Source: Gammaproteobacteria bacterium
GTDB taxonomy: Bacteria > Pseudomonadota > Gammaproteobacteria > Steroidobacterales > Woeseiaceae
Direction of reading: 5' to 3'
NCBI GenBank assembly: GCA_029863125.1
Contig: JAOTWB010000029.1
Span: 1-32,282 of the forward strand
Length of the DNA: 32,282 nucleotides
Shown here one piece after another: positions 22,112-28,910 of the stretch. Within the stretch, counting starts at the first letter, position 1, and each line of letters opens with the position of its first letter. The notes under the pieces were generated by a model, which searched no databases, was not told the DNA's origin, and saw nothing but the letters and a program-made list of their open reading frames with translations. The translations under genes and the position numbers were made by a program.

Positions 22112-23350
22112 ATGGAATCTCGGCCACGCCGAAGCGATATTTACAGCCATAATATGGATAAACAAGAATGTAGAAAAACCATGCAAGCACATGATTCTTC
22201 ATTAGGTAGCAAAGCATTCGGGAAACACGCCAAGGCCGGGTTCATCGTCGCCTACCAGTCGCACCAGGACGCGTTGCGATTCCTGTCGTCTGCGCTCAGC
22301 CAGGCGAACGGGGTGGCGCTGCTGCAAGGTCCCACGGGCTCGGGCAAAACCACGATCATCAAGGAGCAGCTGGCCTGGTACTCGCGCGATGCCGCGGTTG
22401 CCCTCGTTGACGGCATGCACCTGAGACCGCGACGGCTGTTAACCGACATGCTGTCACAATTTGGTGTCCAGACCGCCGACGATCACGACGAGCAACTGCT
22501 GCACAAGCTCAATAACTTCGTGACGGAGCAGGCGCGATTCGCGCGGCCCCCGGTGCTGGTAATCGATAATGCCGATCATGCGACCGCGAGTGCCCGGCGC
22601 CTCTTGAACTGGCTCGCAGCGCTGGAATCGCGCGGCAAGTATGCGCTGCGCATTGTGCTGACGGGTAAAGAAGGGCTGTCGTCATTGCCACGGCAGGACG
22701 GCATGCGCGATCTCGCCCGACGGCACCCGGCGATGTATTCGCTGAATCCGCTGAGTGAACGGGAGGCGATGAATTATCTCCGCGCACGCCTGATCGCGGC
22801 GGGCGGCAAGCACAGCGAAGAAGTGTTTCCGCTGGACGTCTGTGAGCGGCTGCATGAACTGTCGTGCGGCTGGCCGGGTGCGTTGAACAGGCGGGCTATT
22901 GAGGCGATGGCAAACATGACGGCGCTTGAGTCACACCCCCCGATTCCGCGCGTCATCGTTACCCGCGACGGCGAGATCGTGGCCGAGTATGCGCTGACCG
23001 AGCGACAGTACGTCATTGGACGTGCCGAAATTGCCGATATCCTGATAGAGGATCCCTATGTCAGCAAAATGCACGCCATGCTGCAGGTCTATGCAAACGC
23101 TATCGTGTTGCTTGATCTGAACAGTACGAACGGCACTACGGTCAATTCCCGCATTGTGGTCAAGTCAGTCCTCCAGAGCGACGACGTCATTTCGCTGGGC
23201 CGCCATCGGCTTAAAGTCGAAAACGCGCCCGCGATCAGCGACGAGATGGACGAGGTCATCAAGGCATCGGACACGGTCACAATGGAAAGCCTCGAGGACC
23301 TGCGCCGCTCGCGGGCCCGGCGGGCCATCAAGATGCTGAAGCACAGGTAG
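22112..23350 (+). CDS. ExeA-like AAA ATPase with C-terminal FHA domain
   Basis: 412 residues. After an N-terminal tail (1-45) comes YQSHQDALRFLSSAL, the usual entry of ExeA/GspA-type AAA_22 ATPases. Walker A is GPTGSGKT (73-80), Walker B VLVIDNAD (148-155), sensor-like IVLTGKEGL (181-189), and a lid containing SLNPLSEREAMNYLRARL. Residues 295-372 are a forkhead-associated domain: YVIGRAEIADI (G303, R304), S318-x2-H321, and N337-STNGT, all phosphothreonine-binding landmarks. The C-terminus is a basic helix. ExeA proteins normally end in a peptidoglycan-binding domain; here an FHA domain takes its place and no membrane helix is seen. Possible roles are phosphorylation-gated remodelling of an envelope or secretion complex. 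The start is uncertain: ATG 22112 has a distant GTGGA, while ATG 22154 and 22181 also fit. Confidence 0.88.
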   Translation: MESRPRRSDIYSHNMDKQECRKTMQAHDSSLGSKAFGKHAKAGFIVAYQSHQDALRFLSSALSQANGVALLQGPTGSGKTTIIKEQLAWYSRDAAVALVDGMHLRPRRLLTDMLSQFGVQTADDHDEQLLHKLNNFVTEQARFARPPVLVIDNADHATASARRLLNWLAALESRGKYALRIVLTGKEGLSSLPRQDGMRDLARRHPAMYSLNPLSEREAMNYLRARLIAAGGKHSEEVFPLDVCERLHELSCGWPGALNRRAIEAMANMTALESHPPIPRVIVTRDGEIVAEYALTERQYVIGRAEIADILIEDPYVSKMHAMLQVYANAIVLLDLNSTNGTTVNSRIVVKSVLQSDDVISLGRHRLKVENAPAISDEMDEVIKASDTVTMESLEDLRRSRARRAIKMLKHR

Positions 23351-23356
23351 GTTCTA

Positions 23357-23404
23357 GGGACATTCTTAATTTAGGGTATCAATACATTAAATTAAGATTG
23401 TCCC
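23357..23404. repeat. 48-bp imperfect palindrome, REP-like
   Basis: GGGACATTCTTAATTTA (23357-23373) pairs with 23388-23404 at 16 of 17 positions around a 14-nt loop that itself contains GTAT-CA-ATAC. It begins 7 bp after the stop of the AAA-FHA gene and ends 3 bp before the ATG of the small membrane protein. The AT-rich arms ending in GGGACA/TGTCCC contrast with the GC-rich surroundings, as expected for an inserted repeat or small non-autonomous element. It could fold in mRNA as a stem-loop separating the two genes. A transposase gene is not present here. Confidence 0.75.
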
Positions 23405-23407
23405 CAA

Positions 23408-23635
23408 ATGCTCCAGATGCTCAAGCGGCACAAAATTGGAGAGGCACCCACGTGGCAGCGAAAGCTGACTGTATTCGTCGGCTCTTTGTTTGCTGCTACC
23501 CTGCTTCTTTTCACAGTTTGGGCGATTATTCTCTTTATCAATACGGCGGATATTGACGAGTGCCTGGATGATGGCGGTAGCTACGACTACGAACGCGGGC
23601 GTTGTGACTTCGAGGTGAATCACCCGGGCCCGTGA
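23408..23635 (+). CDS. Small single-TM protein with C-terminal cysteine pair
   Basis: 75 residues: a basic N-terminus (KRHKIGEAPTWQRKL), one transmembrane helix (about 22-44, VGSLFAATLLLFTVWAIILFI), and an acidic tail DECLDDGGSYDYERGRCDF. The tail's two cysteines, 14 residues apart, would lie in the periplasm if the positive-inside rule holds and could form a disulphide. The tail pattern (C-L-D-x-G-G-x-Y-D-Y ... C) looks familiar from small uncharacterised proteobacterial membrane proteins, but I cannot name a family. No ribosome site precedes ATG 23408; ATG 23417 is an alternative. The palindrome ends 3 bp upstream of the ATG and would affect initiation. A strong hairpin follows 13 bp after the stop. 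Confidence 0.65.
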   Translation: MLQMLKRHKIGEAPTWQRKLTVFVGSLFAATLLLFTVWAIILFINTADIDECLDDGGSYDYERGRCDFEVNHPGP

Positions 23636-23647
23636 TACGTGAGCACG

Positions 23648-23683
23648 AAGCCCCTGGCGGCACAAAAGGGCCGACAGGGGCTT
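23648..23683. terminator. Strong hairpin between convergent genes
   Basis: AAGCCCCTG-G-CGGC and GCCG-A-CAGGGGCTT pair (13 bp with one G/A mismatch) around ACAAAAGG. It lies between the stop of the small membrane protein (23635) and that of the DUF4382-like gene (23692). There is no U-run on either side, so it may terminate weakly or mainly protect 3' ends of both transcripts. Confidence 0.7.
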
Positions 23684-23691
23684 GGAAACCA

Positions 23692-24654
23692 TTATTGCCC
23701 AACGTCAGTGATCATGAAAGGAACTGTCTCAATCACACCGGCATCGATGTTCGCCGGCTTTCCTTGAAGCGGCACAAAGTTTTCACCGTCACACGTGAAT
23801 GCAACCTCGTAGTCACCCGGAAGCAGGAAACCGATCGTGTAATCCCAGGTTGTCGTGCCTTCCGTTAGCGTGGGGTCTGCGACCATGGAAGTCGCAATCG
23901 GGTCGTCCTCCGAGCCAGGTTCGACGTCAATCGAATTCGGCGTGATGCCGTCGTCGAAGACATATACGGACGGCCCGTTACCGGTTTCCTGACACGCTGT
24001 ATCCGTCGCAAGTTCATCATCGACCGTGCCAATCAAGGTACCGACTTCGACGTCGTTGACAAGTCGAACGGTCGGGCGCAGTCGCACATCCGGATTTGGT
24101 CCCAGCTCGTCGCGGATCGAAAGCATCAGGTCGAACTCGGCCACATAAGTGGCGGTCCTGTTCACCGGAATTGTAATTCCGTTGACAAACTTGAGGCCCG
24201 ATTCCTCGCCGCTAGGAATATACAGTCTGTAGACCGTGCCGTCCTCCATTTGAATGTAGGAGTGCTCACCGGTACAAGTGTCGCCACCAGTGCCTGTGCC
24301 GCCCATGCTCTCCCGGTCGGCATTCACGCCGAGACGCAGCCAGTTGTAGTGACCGGCAGTTACTTTTTCGTTAAACAGGATCGGCGCCACGTTGGCACCC
24401 TGAAAGTCCAAAAGGTCAACCATGACAACGTCGCCTTGGTTTTCCCCAGGATAAATTATCATCGGCTCGCCTTGGCCTTTGAGTTCTACTTCATCGAACG
24501 CGATACAGATTTTGTCCGCATCGTGCATGGCCCCGTCGCTGATGCCGAGTGTGAGGAAGCCGGTCGCCGGAGCCGGCTCTGAACTCGAGCCGCCGCAGCC
24601 GGCAAGTCCTACGGCCATCAGTATGAGTAATTTGCAGATCCATTTGGAATTCAT
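23692..24654 (-). CDS. DUF4382-type lipoprotein
   Basis: 320 residues with lipobox VGLAGC (Cys20) and the linker GGSSSEPAPA. Residues about 31-185 match DUF4382-like proteins: ATGFLTLGISDGAMHDADKICIAFDEVEL (split by family turns), VDLLDFQGANVAPILFNEKVTAGHYNWLRLGV and ATYVAEFDLMLSI. The domain is a beta-sandwich of unknown function, found in exported proteins. The C-terminal part (about 200-320) is beta-rich and resembles a carboxypeptidase-regulatory/CNA-like sandwich (WDYTIGFLLPGDYEVAFTCDGENF), with four cysteines that may pair. Substrate or partner unknown. AGGAGAGG precedes ATG 24654 at suitable distance. The long upstream gap includes a GC-rich hairpin at 24743-24767. Confidence 0.85.
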   Translation of the reverse strand: MNSKWICKLLILMAVGLAGCGGSSSEPAPATGFLTLGISDGAMHDADKICIAFDEVELKGQGEPMIIYPGENQGDVVMVDLLDFQGANVAPILFNEKVTAGHYNWLRLGVNADRESMGGTGTGGDTCTGEHSYIQMEDGTVYRLYIPSGEESGLKFVNGITIPVNRTATYVAEFDLMLSIRDELGPNPDVRLRPTVRLVNDVEVGTLIGTVDDELATDTACQETGNGPSVYVFDDGITPNSIDVEPGSEDDPIATSMVADPTLTEGTTTWDYTIGFLLPGDYEVAFTCDGENFVPLQGKPANIDAGVIETVPFMITDVGQ

Positions 24655-25017
24655 CTCGCATCCTCTCCTTAGAAATCAATAACCGTTGAAGGCGCTCGCG
24701 CGACAGACAGGTTTCCTCACCAGCGCCAATGTGCTTACTATGGCAGCCCGGCGCACGTTTCGGCTGCGTTACTTCACATAAGCGCAAGTAAAATCGCGGC
24801 ATCGCTTTTGTGACGCTAAACTCGCATGTCAAAAGGGTAGAAACCGTGAACTAGCGCACATGCTGGCGGACTGCAATTCCAGTGTCGGCAGCCGATTCGA
24901 CGCCTTACTTGCCATTGCCCGGATTATCGGAGCCTTAGGTACATCCCCGAATTGACGCCGGCCTGGAGGCATCTCATAAAGGGACATTGCGCTGGATAAT
25001 AATAATCAGGAGCTCGG
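24655..25017. other. 363-bp divergent intergenic region
   Basis: This is the only gene-free stretch above 300 bases. It lies between the divergent DUF4382-like and EEP genes. It contains a 6-bp G/C stem GCAGCC/GGCTGC (24743-24748 with 24762-24767) inside the presumed upstream region of the minus gene, and a promoter-like pair for the plus gene (24952-24980). The rest shows no ORF of note, RNA gene or recognised riboswitch. Confidence 0.6.
24952..24980 (+). promoter_or_regulatory. Sigma70-type promoter of the EEP gene
   Basis: TTGACG (24952-24957), a 17-nt spacer and CATAAA (24975-24980) give a plausible promoter. Transcription would start near 24987, leaving about 31 nt of leader with AGGAG at 25008-25012 before ATG 25018. 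Confidence 0.5.
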
Positions 25018-26250
25018 ATGAATATTCAAAAACGATCGTTTGTAGCTCTAATTGCGTTGCTCTTTGCCGTATCTTCGCCGACAACATTTGGCGATTGGGC
25101 GGGCAATTCAGACGGTCATGCCGGCCATCTCAAGGTCATGACGCAAAACCTTTACGTTGGCGCCAACCTTTTCAAGATTCTTGGCGACGAAGATACCGGG
25201 CCGGAAGATGTACCCTTTATAGCGGCAGAAATTTTCGGCGACATCCAGATGACCGATTTTCGTCAACGCGCCGAGGCTATTGCCGACGGAATTGCCAGGC
25301 ACAGGCCTCATCTGATCGGATTGCAGGAAGTCTCGCTGATCCGTACGCAGTGCCCGGACGACATCGTCTTTCCGCCCAATGACCCCGCTCCCAATGCCGC
25401 GGACGTTTACGCAGACTACCTGCAGCTACTGTTGGAGGCATTAGATGCACGCGGCCTGCGCTACGAAGTGGCGGCTATGGTTAAAAATGCAGATGTCGAA
25501 TTGCCGGTGGCTAATCTCGGGTTATTGGACTGCGAATACCCGCTGTTTGACGCGCGGCTGACGGATTTCGATGTCACGCTTAAGCGTTCCGATGTGGACG
25601 TTACTTTTTCAGTCGGCCAAAATTACCTCGCAAACTTCCCGGTACCCACGCCCGCCGGGCCGATCGTGTTCAATCGCGGCTACAATATTGTCGACGTCGG
25701 CCTCGGTGGTCGCAGCTATCGCTTTGTCAACACGCATCTGGAGGTCAGCGGCAACCGGTTTGCGAATGGTTTTCAGTTTGCGCAGGCCGTCGAGCTTACG
25801 CAGATCCTTGAGACCCTTGCGGCGGGACGCGACGAGATCGTCGTGCTGGTCGGCGATCTCAATTCCGACCCCGCCGAGGGACCGCTGGTCGATTGCATGC
25901 TCCCGCCAACCTTCGACACGTTGGGATTGTGCCCGACGCCTTACACCGTTATGGCCAGTAACGGGTACACGGACACCTGGACCGTGCGCAACGGCAAGGC
26001 GGATGACGGTTACACCTGTTGCCAACAAGACCTTCTGACGAACGACGAATCCTGGCTCGACGAGCGCATCGACCATATTTGGGTCCGCCCACCCGTCGGT
26101 GGCGCCCAGGGCCCCCATTTCCTGCGGGCCGTGCACGCCATGACCGTGGGGGACCGGCAAAGAGATCGCACGGCCAGCTGGCTGTGGCCCTCTGATCACG
26201 CCGGCGTTGTTGCCGGCATGACCCTGCGGCAGGAGGAACAGGAGCGATAG
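25018..26250 (+). CDS. Secreted endonuclease/exonuclease/phosphatase (EEP) family protein
   Basis: 410 residues with a type I signal peptide (SFVALIALLFAVSSPTTFG) and no lipobox, so periplasmic or secreted. EEP fold landmarks are MTQNLYVGANL (metal Asn), LIGLQEV (metal Glu), FVNTHLEV (His/Asn), LVGDLNSDP (Asp-x-Asn) and the terminal WPSDHAGVVA (Asp-His). DERIDHIWVRP supplies the usual Asp before the last pair. The active site therefore appears complete. The superfamily includes DNases, sphingomyelinases and inositol-phosphate phosphatases; this sequence alone does not choose between them. Insertions with cysteines (RTQCPDD, DGYTCCQQD) suggest disulphides suited to an exported enzyme. AGGAG 5 nt before the ATG is a strong start. 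It faces the acyl-CoA dehydrogenase gene with a 79-bp gap holding hairpins. Confidence 0.92.
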   Translation: MNIQKRSFVALIALLFAVSSPTTFGDWAGNSDGHAGHLKVMTQNLYVGANLFKILGDEDTGPEDVPFIAAEIFGDIQMTDFRQRAEAIADGIARHRPHLIGLQEVSLIRTQCPDDIVFPPNDPAPNAADVYADYLQLLLEALDARGLRYEVAAMVKNADVELPVANLGLLDCEYPLFDARLTDFDVTLKRSDVDVTFSVGQNYLANFPVPTPAGPIVFNRGYNIVDVGLGGRSYRFVNTHLEVSGNRFANGFQFAQAVELTQILETLAAGRDEIVVLVGDLNSDPAEGPLVDCMLPPTFDTLGLCPTPYTVMASNGYTDTWTVRNGKADDGYTCCQQDLLTNDESWLDERIDHIWVRPPVGGAQGPHFLRAVHAMTVGDRQRDRTASWLWPSDHAGVVAGMTLRQEEQER

Positions 26251-26256
26251 ACGGCA

Positions 26257-26271
26257 ATCGTTGGCAACGAT
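26257..26271. terminator. Short hairpin after the EEP stop codon
   Basis: ATCGTT-GGC-AACGAT is a 6-bp stem with a three-base loop, starting 6 bp after the TAG. It is not followed by a T-run. It may contribute, together with the larger palindrome at 26287-26321, to ending both convergent transcripts. Confidence 0.35.
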
Positions 26272-26286
26272 CGCTGTCTGTGAACA

Positions 26287-26321
26287 GGGGTCAGACTGCG
26301 ATGAAACCGCGGCCTGACCCC
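26287..26321. repeat. 35-bp palindromic repeat with GGGGTC/GACCCC ends
   Basis: GGGGTCAG (26287-26294) pairs with CTGACCCC (26314-26321) around a 19-nt centre containing AAACCGCGG. It lies between the convergent EEP and acyl-CoA dehydrogenase genes, 8 bp from the latter's stop. The same end sequence and the AACCGCGG word recur at 28741-28799, suggesting a dispersed family. It may double as a bidirectional terminator. Confidence 0.65.
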
Positions 26322-26329
26322 GCTTTACT

Positions 26330-28072
26330 TCAGGCCACGTCCGCGACAGAGCTGTCGCGCGGGGCCGCCGGCTCCTCGTGCATTTCATAGGCGCCCTTTA
26401 GTGTGGCAACGCGGTCGTGCCAGATCTTGTCGAAGCGTGCTTTGTCGACGACCGGTCGCTTGATCATGCGTCGCAGGAGCAGCTGCTGCCCTTTCCTCGT
26501 GACCGATTTGCCGTAGAGCTGCAGGGCGTAGCGGGAAAAGTCGCGCACCATCACGTCGAATATCTGATCAAGCAGGTCATCATCGACGGCGTGGATGCTG
26601 GCGTTCTCGATGATCAACTGGCCGTAAACGACGAGCGTAAAGAGCTCACCCAGGTTGAGCAGGAAATCGATGTCTTTCGCCTGCTCCTTGGACGGTCTTG
26701 CCACCGCCAGCATGGCTTTGAGGTAGCGGATCTGTTTCTTGAACACATTCACGTTCGGTAGGTCGACGCCGGCATAAGTCTCTTTGTAATCGTGGAATCG
26801 AATCTTGCCGAGACCCTTCGTCGGCCCCTGGTCGAACAAAAAGTCGTCGTTGACCGGCTCATCGCGTTGCCCGATGACCGGAAACTCGCCGGGTTTGAAG
26901 AAGTAGTTGCCCATGAACTTGATGATCAAAGCCATGTTCACGTGGACAGTGCCTTCGAGCTTGGGTAGCGCACGGATATCGCGCGCTGCCATCTCGAAGA
27001 ACATGTCCTTCTCGAAGCCCTTGGCGGCGATAACGTCCCAGAGATGATCGATAACCGCTTCGCCCTGGGTCGTGACCTTCATTTTGACCATCGGGTTGTA
27101 TAAGAGGTAACGCCGATCCTCGCTCGATGCAGCGCGCATGTAGTCGGAGGCCCTGAGCGCGAACAGCTTCATCGAGACGAGGCGTACGTAAGCATCGACA
27201 AACAGCTGGCGAATGTGCGGGAAGTCGGTCACGTGGCTGCCGAACAGCTGCCGGTTGCTGGCGTGATCGATCGCCTCGTAAAAAGCATGCGTGCACATGC
27301 CGATCGAGGCCCAGCCGAGGTTGTACTTGCAGACATTGATCGTGTTGAGCGATGCGTCCCAGGCTTCCCTGCCGCGCGAGAGAATCTCGGCATCCGTGAT
27401 CGGGTAATCGTGCAGGGCAAATTCGGCGACATAGTTTTGCGAGTTGCAGACGTTCTCGACGCACTCGTACTTCTCGTGCCCCGGTTCGACGACGAAGAAA
27501 ACGTAGTCGTCCGTGCCGTCGATCCTGCCGAATGTCGAGACCAGGCCCGCTTTGTTGGCGTTGCCGATATAGTACTTTCGGCCGCGAGCCAGGTAGGTGC
27601 CATCATCCTGCGGGAAAAGGGTCATTTCCGAGGAGTAGATGTCGGCGCCATGCTCCTTTTCCGACAGCCCGAACGCAAAGACGTGACCGTCCAGCAGGAG
27701 CCGCGCGGCCTTTTTCTTGACCGCTTCATTACCGGAGATCCAGATAGGCCCGAGGCCGAGCATGCTGACCTGCCAGGTGTACCAGTAAGCGAGGCCGTAG
27801 AATCCGAGGATCTCGTTGAATTCACAGTTGCGCCAGCTGTCCCAGCGGACGCCCTCGGCACCGCCCGCATATTGCGGCGGCGTCATCAGCTTGGCGAAGA
27901 TCTGCTCACGGGCGACGAACTCGAGGAAGTCGGCATACCAGACGCGCTCGTGGTCATCCTCCTTGATGCGGCGCCGGCCCTTGTTCTCGAAGAACTCAAT
28001 GCTCTTGCGCATGATCTGCGTCGACGTTTCGTCGTGATAATGGCGATCGTGCTTGTGTGGATTGAGTAACAT
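26330..28072 (-). CDS. Acyl-CoA dehydrogenase family flavoprotein (long form)
   Basis: 580 residues from ATG 28072, longer than the roughly 380-residue classical acyl-CoA dehydrogenases. Recognisable parts are an N-terminal helical domain (ending near LGLGPIWISGNEAVK), the beta domain FAFGLSEKEHGAD...ARGRKYYIGNANKAG and DYVFFVVEP, and a C-terminal helical domain with NQFG-like NRQLFGSHVTDFPHIRQ and the LEGTVHVNMA segment corresponding to the E-G-T family motif. An extra C-terminal helical stretch (about 430-580) accounts for the length. Likely chemistry is FAD-dependent alpha,beta-dehydrogenation of an acyl-CoA; the catalytic glutamate was not assigned. A GGGGGA ribosome site supports ATG 28072 over in-frame positions further upstream. 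A perfect-arm palindrome sits 33 bp upstream. The divergent acyl-CoA ligase nearby suggests fatty-acid or related acyl catabolism. Confidence 0.9.
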   Translation of the reverse strand: MLLNPHKHDRHYHDETSTQIMRKSIEFFENKGRRRIKEDDHERVWYADFLEFVAREQIFAKLMTPPQYAGGAEGVRWDSWRNCEFNEILGFYGLAYWYTWQVSMLGLGPIWISGNEAVKKKAARLLLDGHVFAFGLSEKEHGADIYSSEMTLFPQDDGTYLARGRKYYIGNANKAGLVSTFGRIDGTDDYVFFVVEPGHEKYECVENVCNSQNYVAEFALHDYPITDAEILSRGREAWDASLNTINVCKYNLGWASIGMCTHAFYEAIDHASNRQLFGSHVTDFPHIRQLFVDAYVRLVSMKLFALRASDYMRAASSEDRRYLLYNPMVKMKVTTQGEAVIDHLWDVIAAKGFEKDMFFEMAARDIRALPKLEGTVHVNMALIIKFMGNYFFKPGEFPVIGQRDEPVNDDFLFDQGPTKGLGKIRFHDYKETYAGVDLPNVNVFKKQIRYLKAMLAVARPSKEQAKDIDFLLNLGELFTLVVYGQLIIENASIHAVDDDLLDQIFDVMVRDFSRYALQLYGKSVTRKGQQLLLRRMIKRPVVDKARFDKIWHDRVATLKGAYEMHEEPAAPRDSSVADVA

Positions 28073-28104
28073 AAGGTCCCCCTGCGGTGACGCTGCTCCG
28101 CTGT

Positions 28105-28132
28105 CATGGCATTGCTCGGTTAGCATGCCATG
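28105..28132. promoter_or_regulatory. Palindromic operator or leader hairpin before the acyl-CoA dehydrogenase gene
   Basis: CATGGCAT-T-GCT and AGC-ATGCCATG pair perfectly around CGGTT with one bulged T: 11 bp in total. It lies 32 bp upstream of the ATG and just downstream of the -10 candidate at 28147-28152. As DNA it could bind a TetR-type repressor. As RNA it would form a hairpin early in the leader. Confidence 0.55.
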
Positions 28133-28146
28133 CGTCCCGAACATTG

Positions 28147-28152
28147 ACTATA
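28147..28152 (-). promoter_or_regulatory. -10 candidate for the acyl-CoA dehydrogenase gene
   Basis: On the minus strand this reads TATAGT, five of six matches to TATAAT, placing a start near 28140. No convincing -35 box lies at 16-18 nt, so an activator or extended contacts would be needed. The palindrome 28105-28132 would then sit at about +8 to +35. Confidence 0.35.
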
Positions 28153-28191
28153 GGCATATGTTCGACCGGTTTGCGGTTGACGCTTGTCTGC

Positions 28192-28689
28192 TTACAGGCG
28201 ACCGCGGTCAGCCGTCATTCGACCCATATCAACGGGTTGCACGGTGTGAAAATGTAGCTCCCGCACGACGTCGAGGTTTCCCCAAAGAAGTTCATTACCC
28301 CGAGTCCATTTCACCAGTCGGACTTTTCGCCGCCAGCGTGCTCTTTCTTCTGGCGTTGATGCACGCCGCTGGCCGGCCTCGCCAAGCAATCGAAAAGCCG
28401 GTGGACAGCTGAAACGACCCGTCAGCAGGGATCGCAGCCACAGCTGCGAACTCGATATCACGCCCAAAACGGCAACCGGGCTGCCGATGTCCAGGTTTCT
28501 CGGTAGCTTTTGCGTGAATACCTCGAAAAAGTATGCTTTGCCCGGATCCGTGAGGATGAGTGAACCAATCGGTGTGACGTGAGGAGTCCCGTCCGGGTTG
28601 ATCGTCGAAATCGCGAAGTGCAGTGAGCTGCCAAAGACCCTGCCCGCGAGGGGCTTCAATTCATTCCAATGTCGTTCTTCTATGCCCAT
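28192..28689 (-). CDS. Pyridoxamine-5'-phosphate-oxidase-like (flavin-binding split barrel) protein
   Basis: 165 residues of the PNPOx/FMN split-barrel type: SSLHFAISTINPDGTPHVTPIGSLILTD at about residues 21-48 forms the first strands with the conserved D-G-x-P-H-V-x-P, then KAYFFEVFTQKLPRNLDIGSPVAVLGV. The C-terminal half (RWRRKVRLVKWTRGNELLWGNLDVVRELHFH) completes the barrel. Such proteins bind FMN, F420 or haem; which one is unclear here. It is cytosolic. AGGAG 9 nt upstream supports ATG 28689 over a TTG at 28710. It lies upstream of the acyl-CoA dehydrogenase gene on the same strand, with 119 bp containing a separate promoter candidate between them. Confidence 0.8.
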   Translation of the reverse strand: MGIEERHWNELKPLAGRVFGSSLHFAISTINPDGTPHVTPIGSLILTDPGKAYFFEVFTQKLPRNLDIGSPVAVLGVISSSQLWLRSLLTGRFSCPPAFRLLGEAGQRRASTPEERARWRRKVRLVKWTRGNELLWGNLDVVRELHFHTVQPVDMGRMTADRGRL

Positions 28690-28740
28690 GGCCAAGGCTC
28701 CTGGCCGCAACGGGCCGCTTGTTCCTCCGGGAACTTATCA

Positions 28741-28799
28741 GGGGTCGAACCGCGTTAGTGACAGAGACCGCGGTTCGACGCCGGTTATGGTCCGACCCC
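28741..28799. repeat. Compound palindromic repeat with GGGGTC/GACCCC ends
   Basis: GTCGAACCGCG (28744-28754) pairs perfectly with CGCGGTTCGAC (28769-28779), an 11-bp stem. The outer GGGGTCG (28741-28747) can instead pair with CGACCCC (28793-28799), leaving a 7-bp inner stem. These two pairings compete. The element lies between the divergent split-barrel protein and acyl-CoA ligase genes and shares its ends and AACCGCGG word with 26287-26321. Confidence 0.7.
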
Positions 28800-28910
28800 G
28801 GTAACCACGAAATCTTATTCTACTCTGCGCGGTACCGTCCTTGTCGACTGATACGCCAGTGCTGCGCTTTGTCGTTATACTCAACCAAAACCAAGAAGAG
28901 AACCACGCCC

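Noticed and set aside
24660..24830. Possible cyclic-di-GMP (GEMM-like) riboswitch on the minus strand
   Set aside because: A CCGGGCTGCC segment recalls the 3' part of GEMM-I, but the first stem, the conserved A-rich junction and the second-stem geometry were not found.
24980..24987. GGGACATT word identical to the end of the palindrome at 23357
   Set aside because: No matching second arm nearby; an 8-base match is expected by chance in 32 kb.
28623..28910. Longer in-frame reading upstream of the acyl-CoA ligase
   Set aside because: The added residues run through the palindromic repeat and the end of another gene and resemble no AMP-binding N-terminus; ATG 28911 fits the family start.
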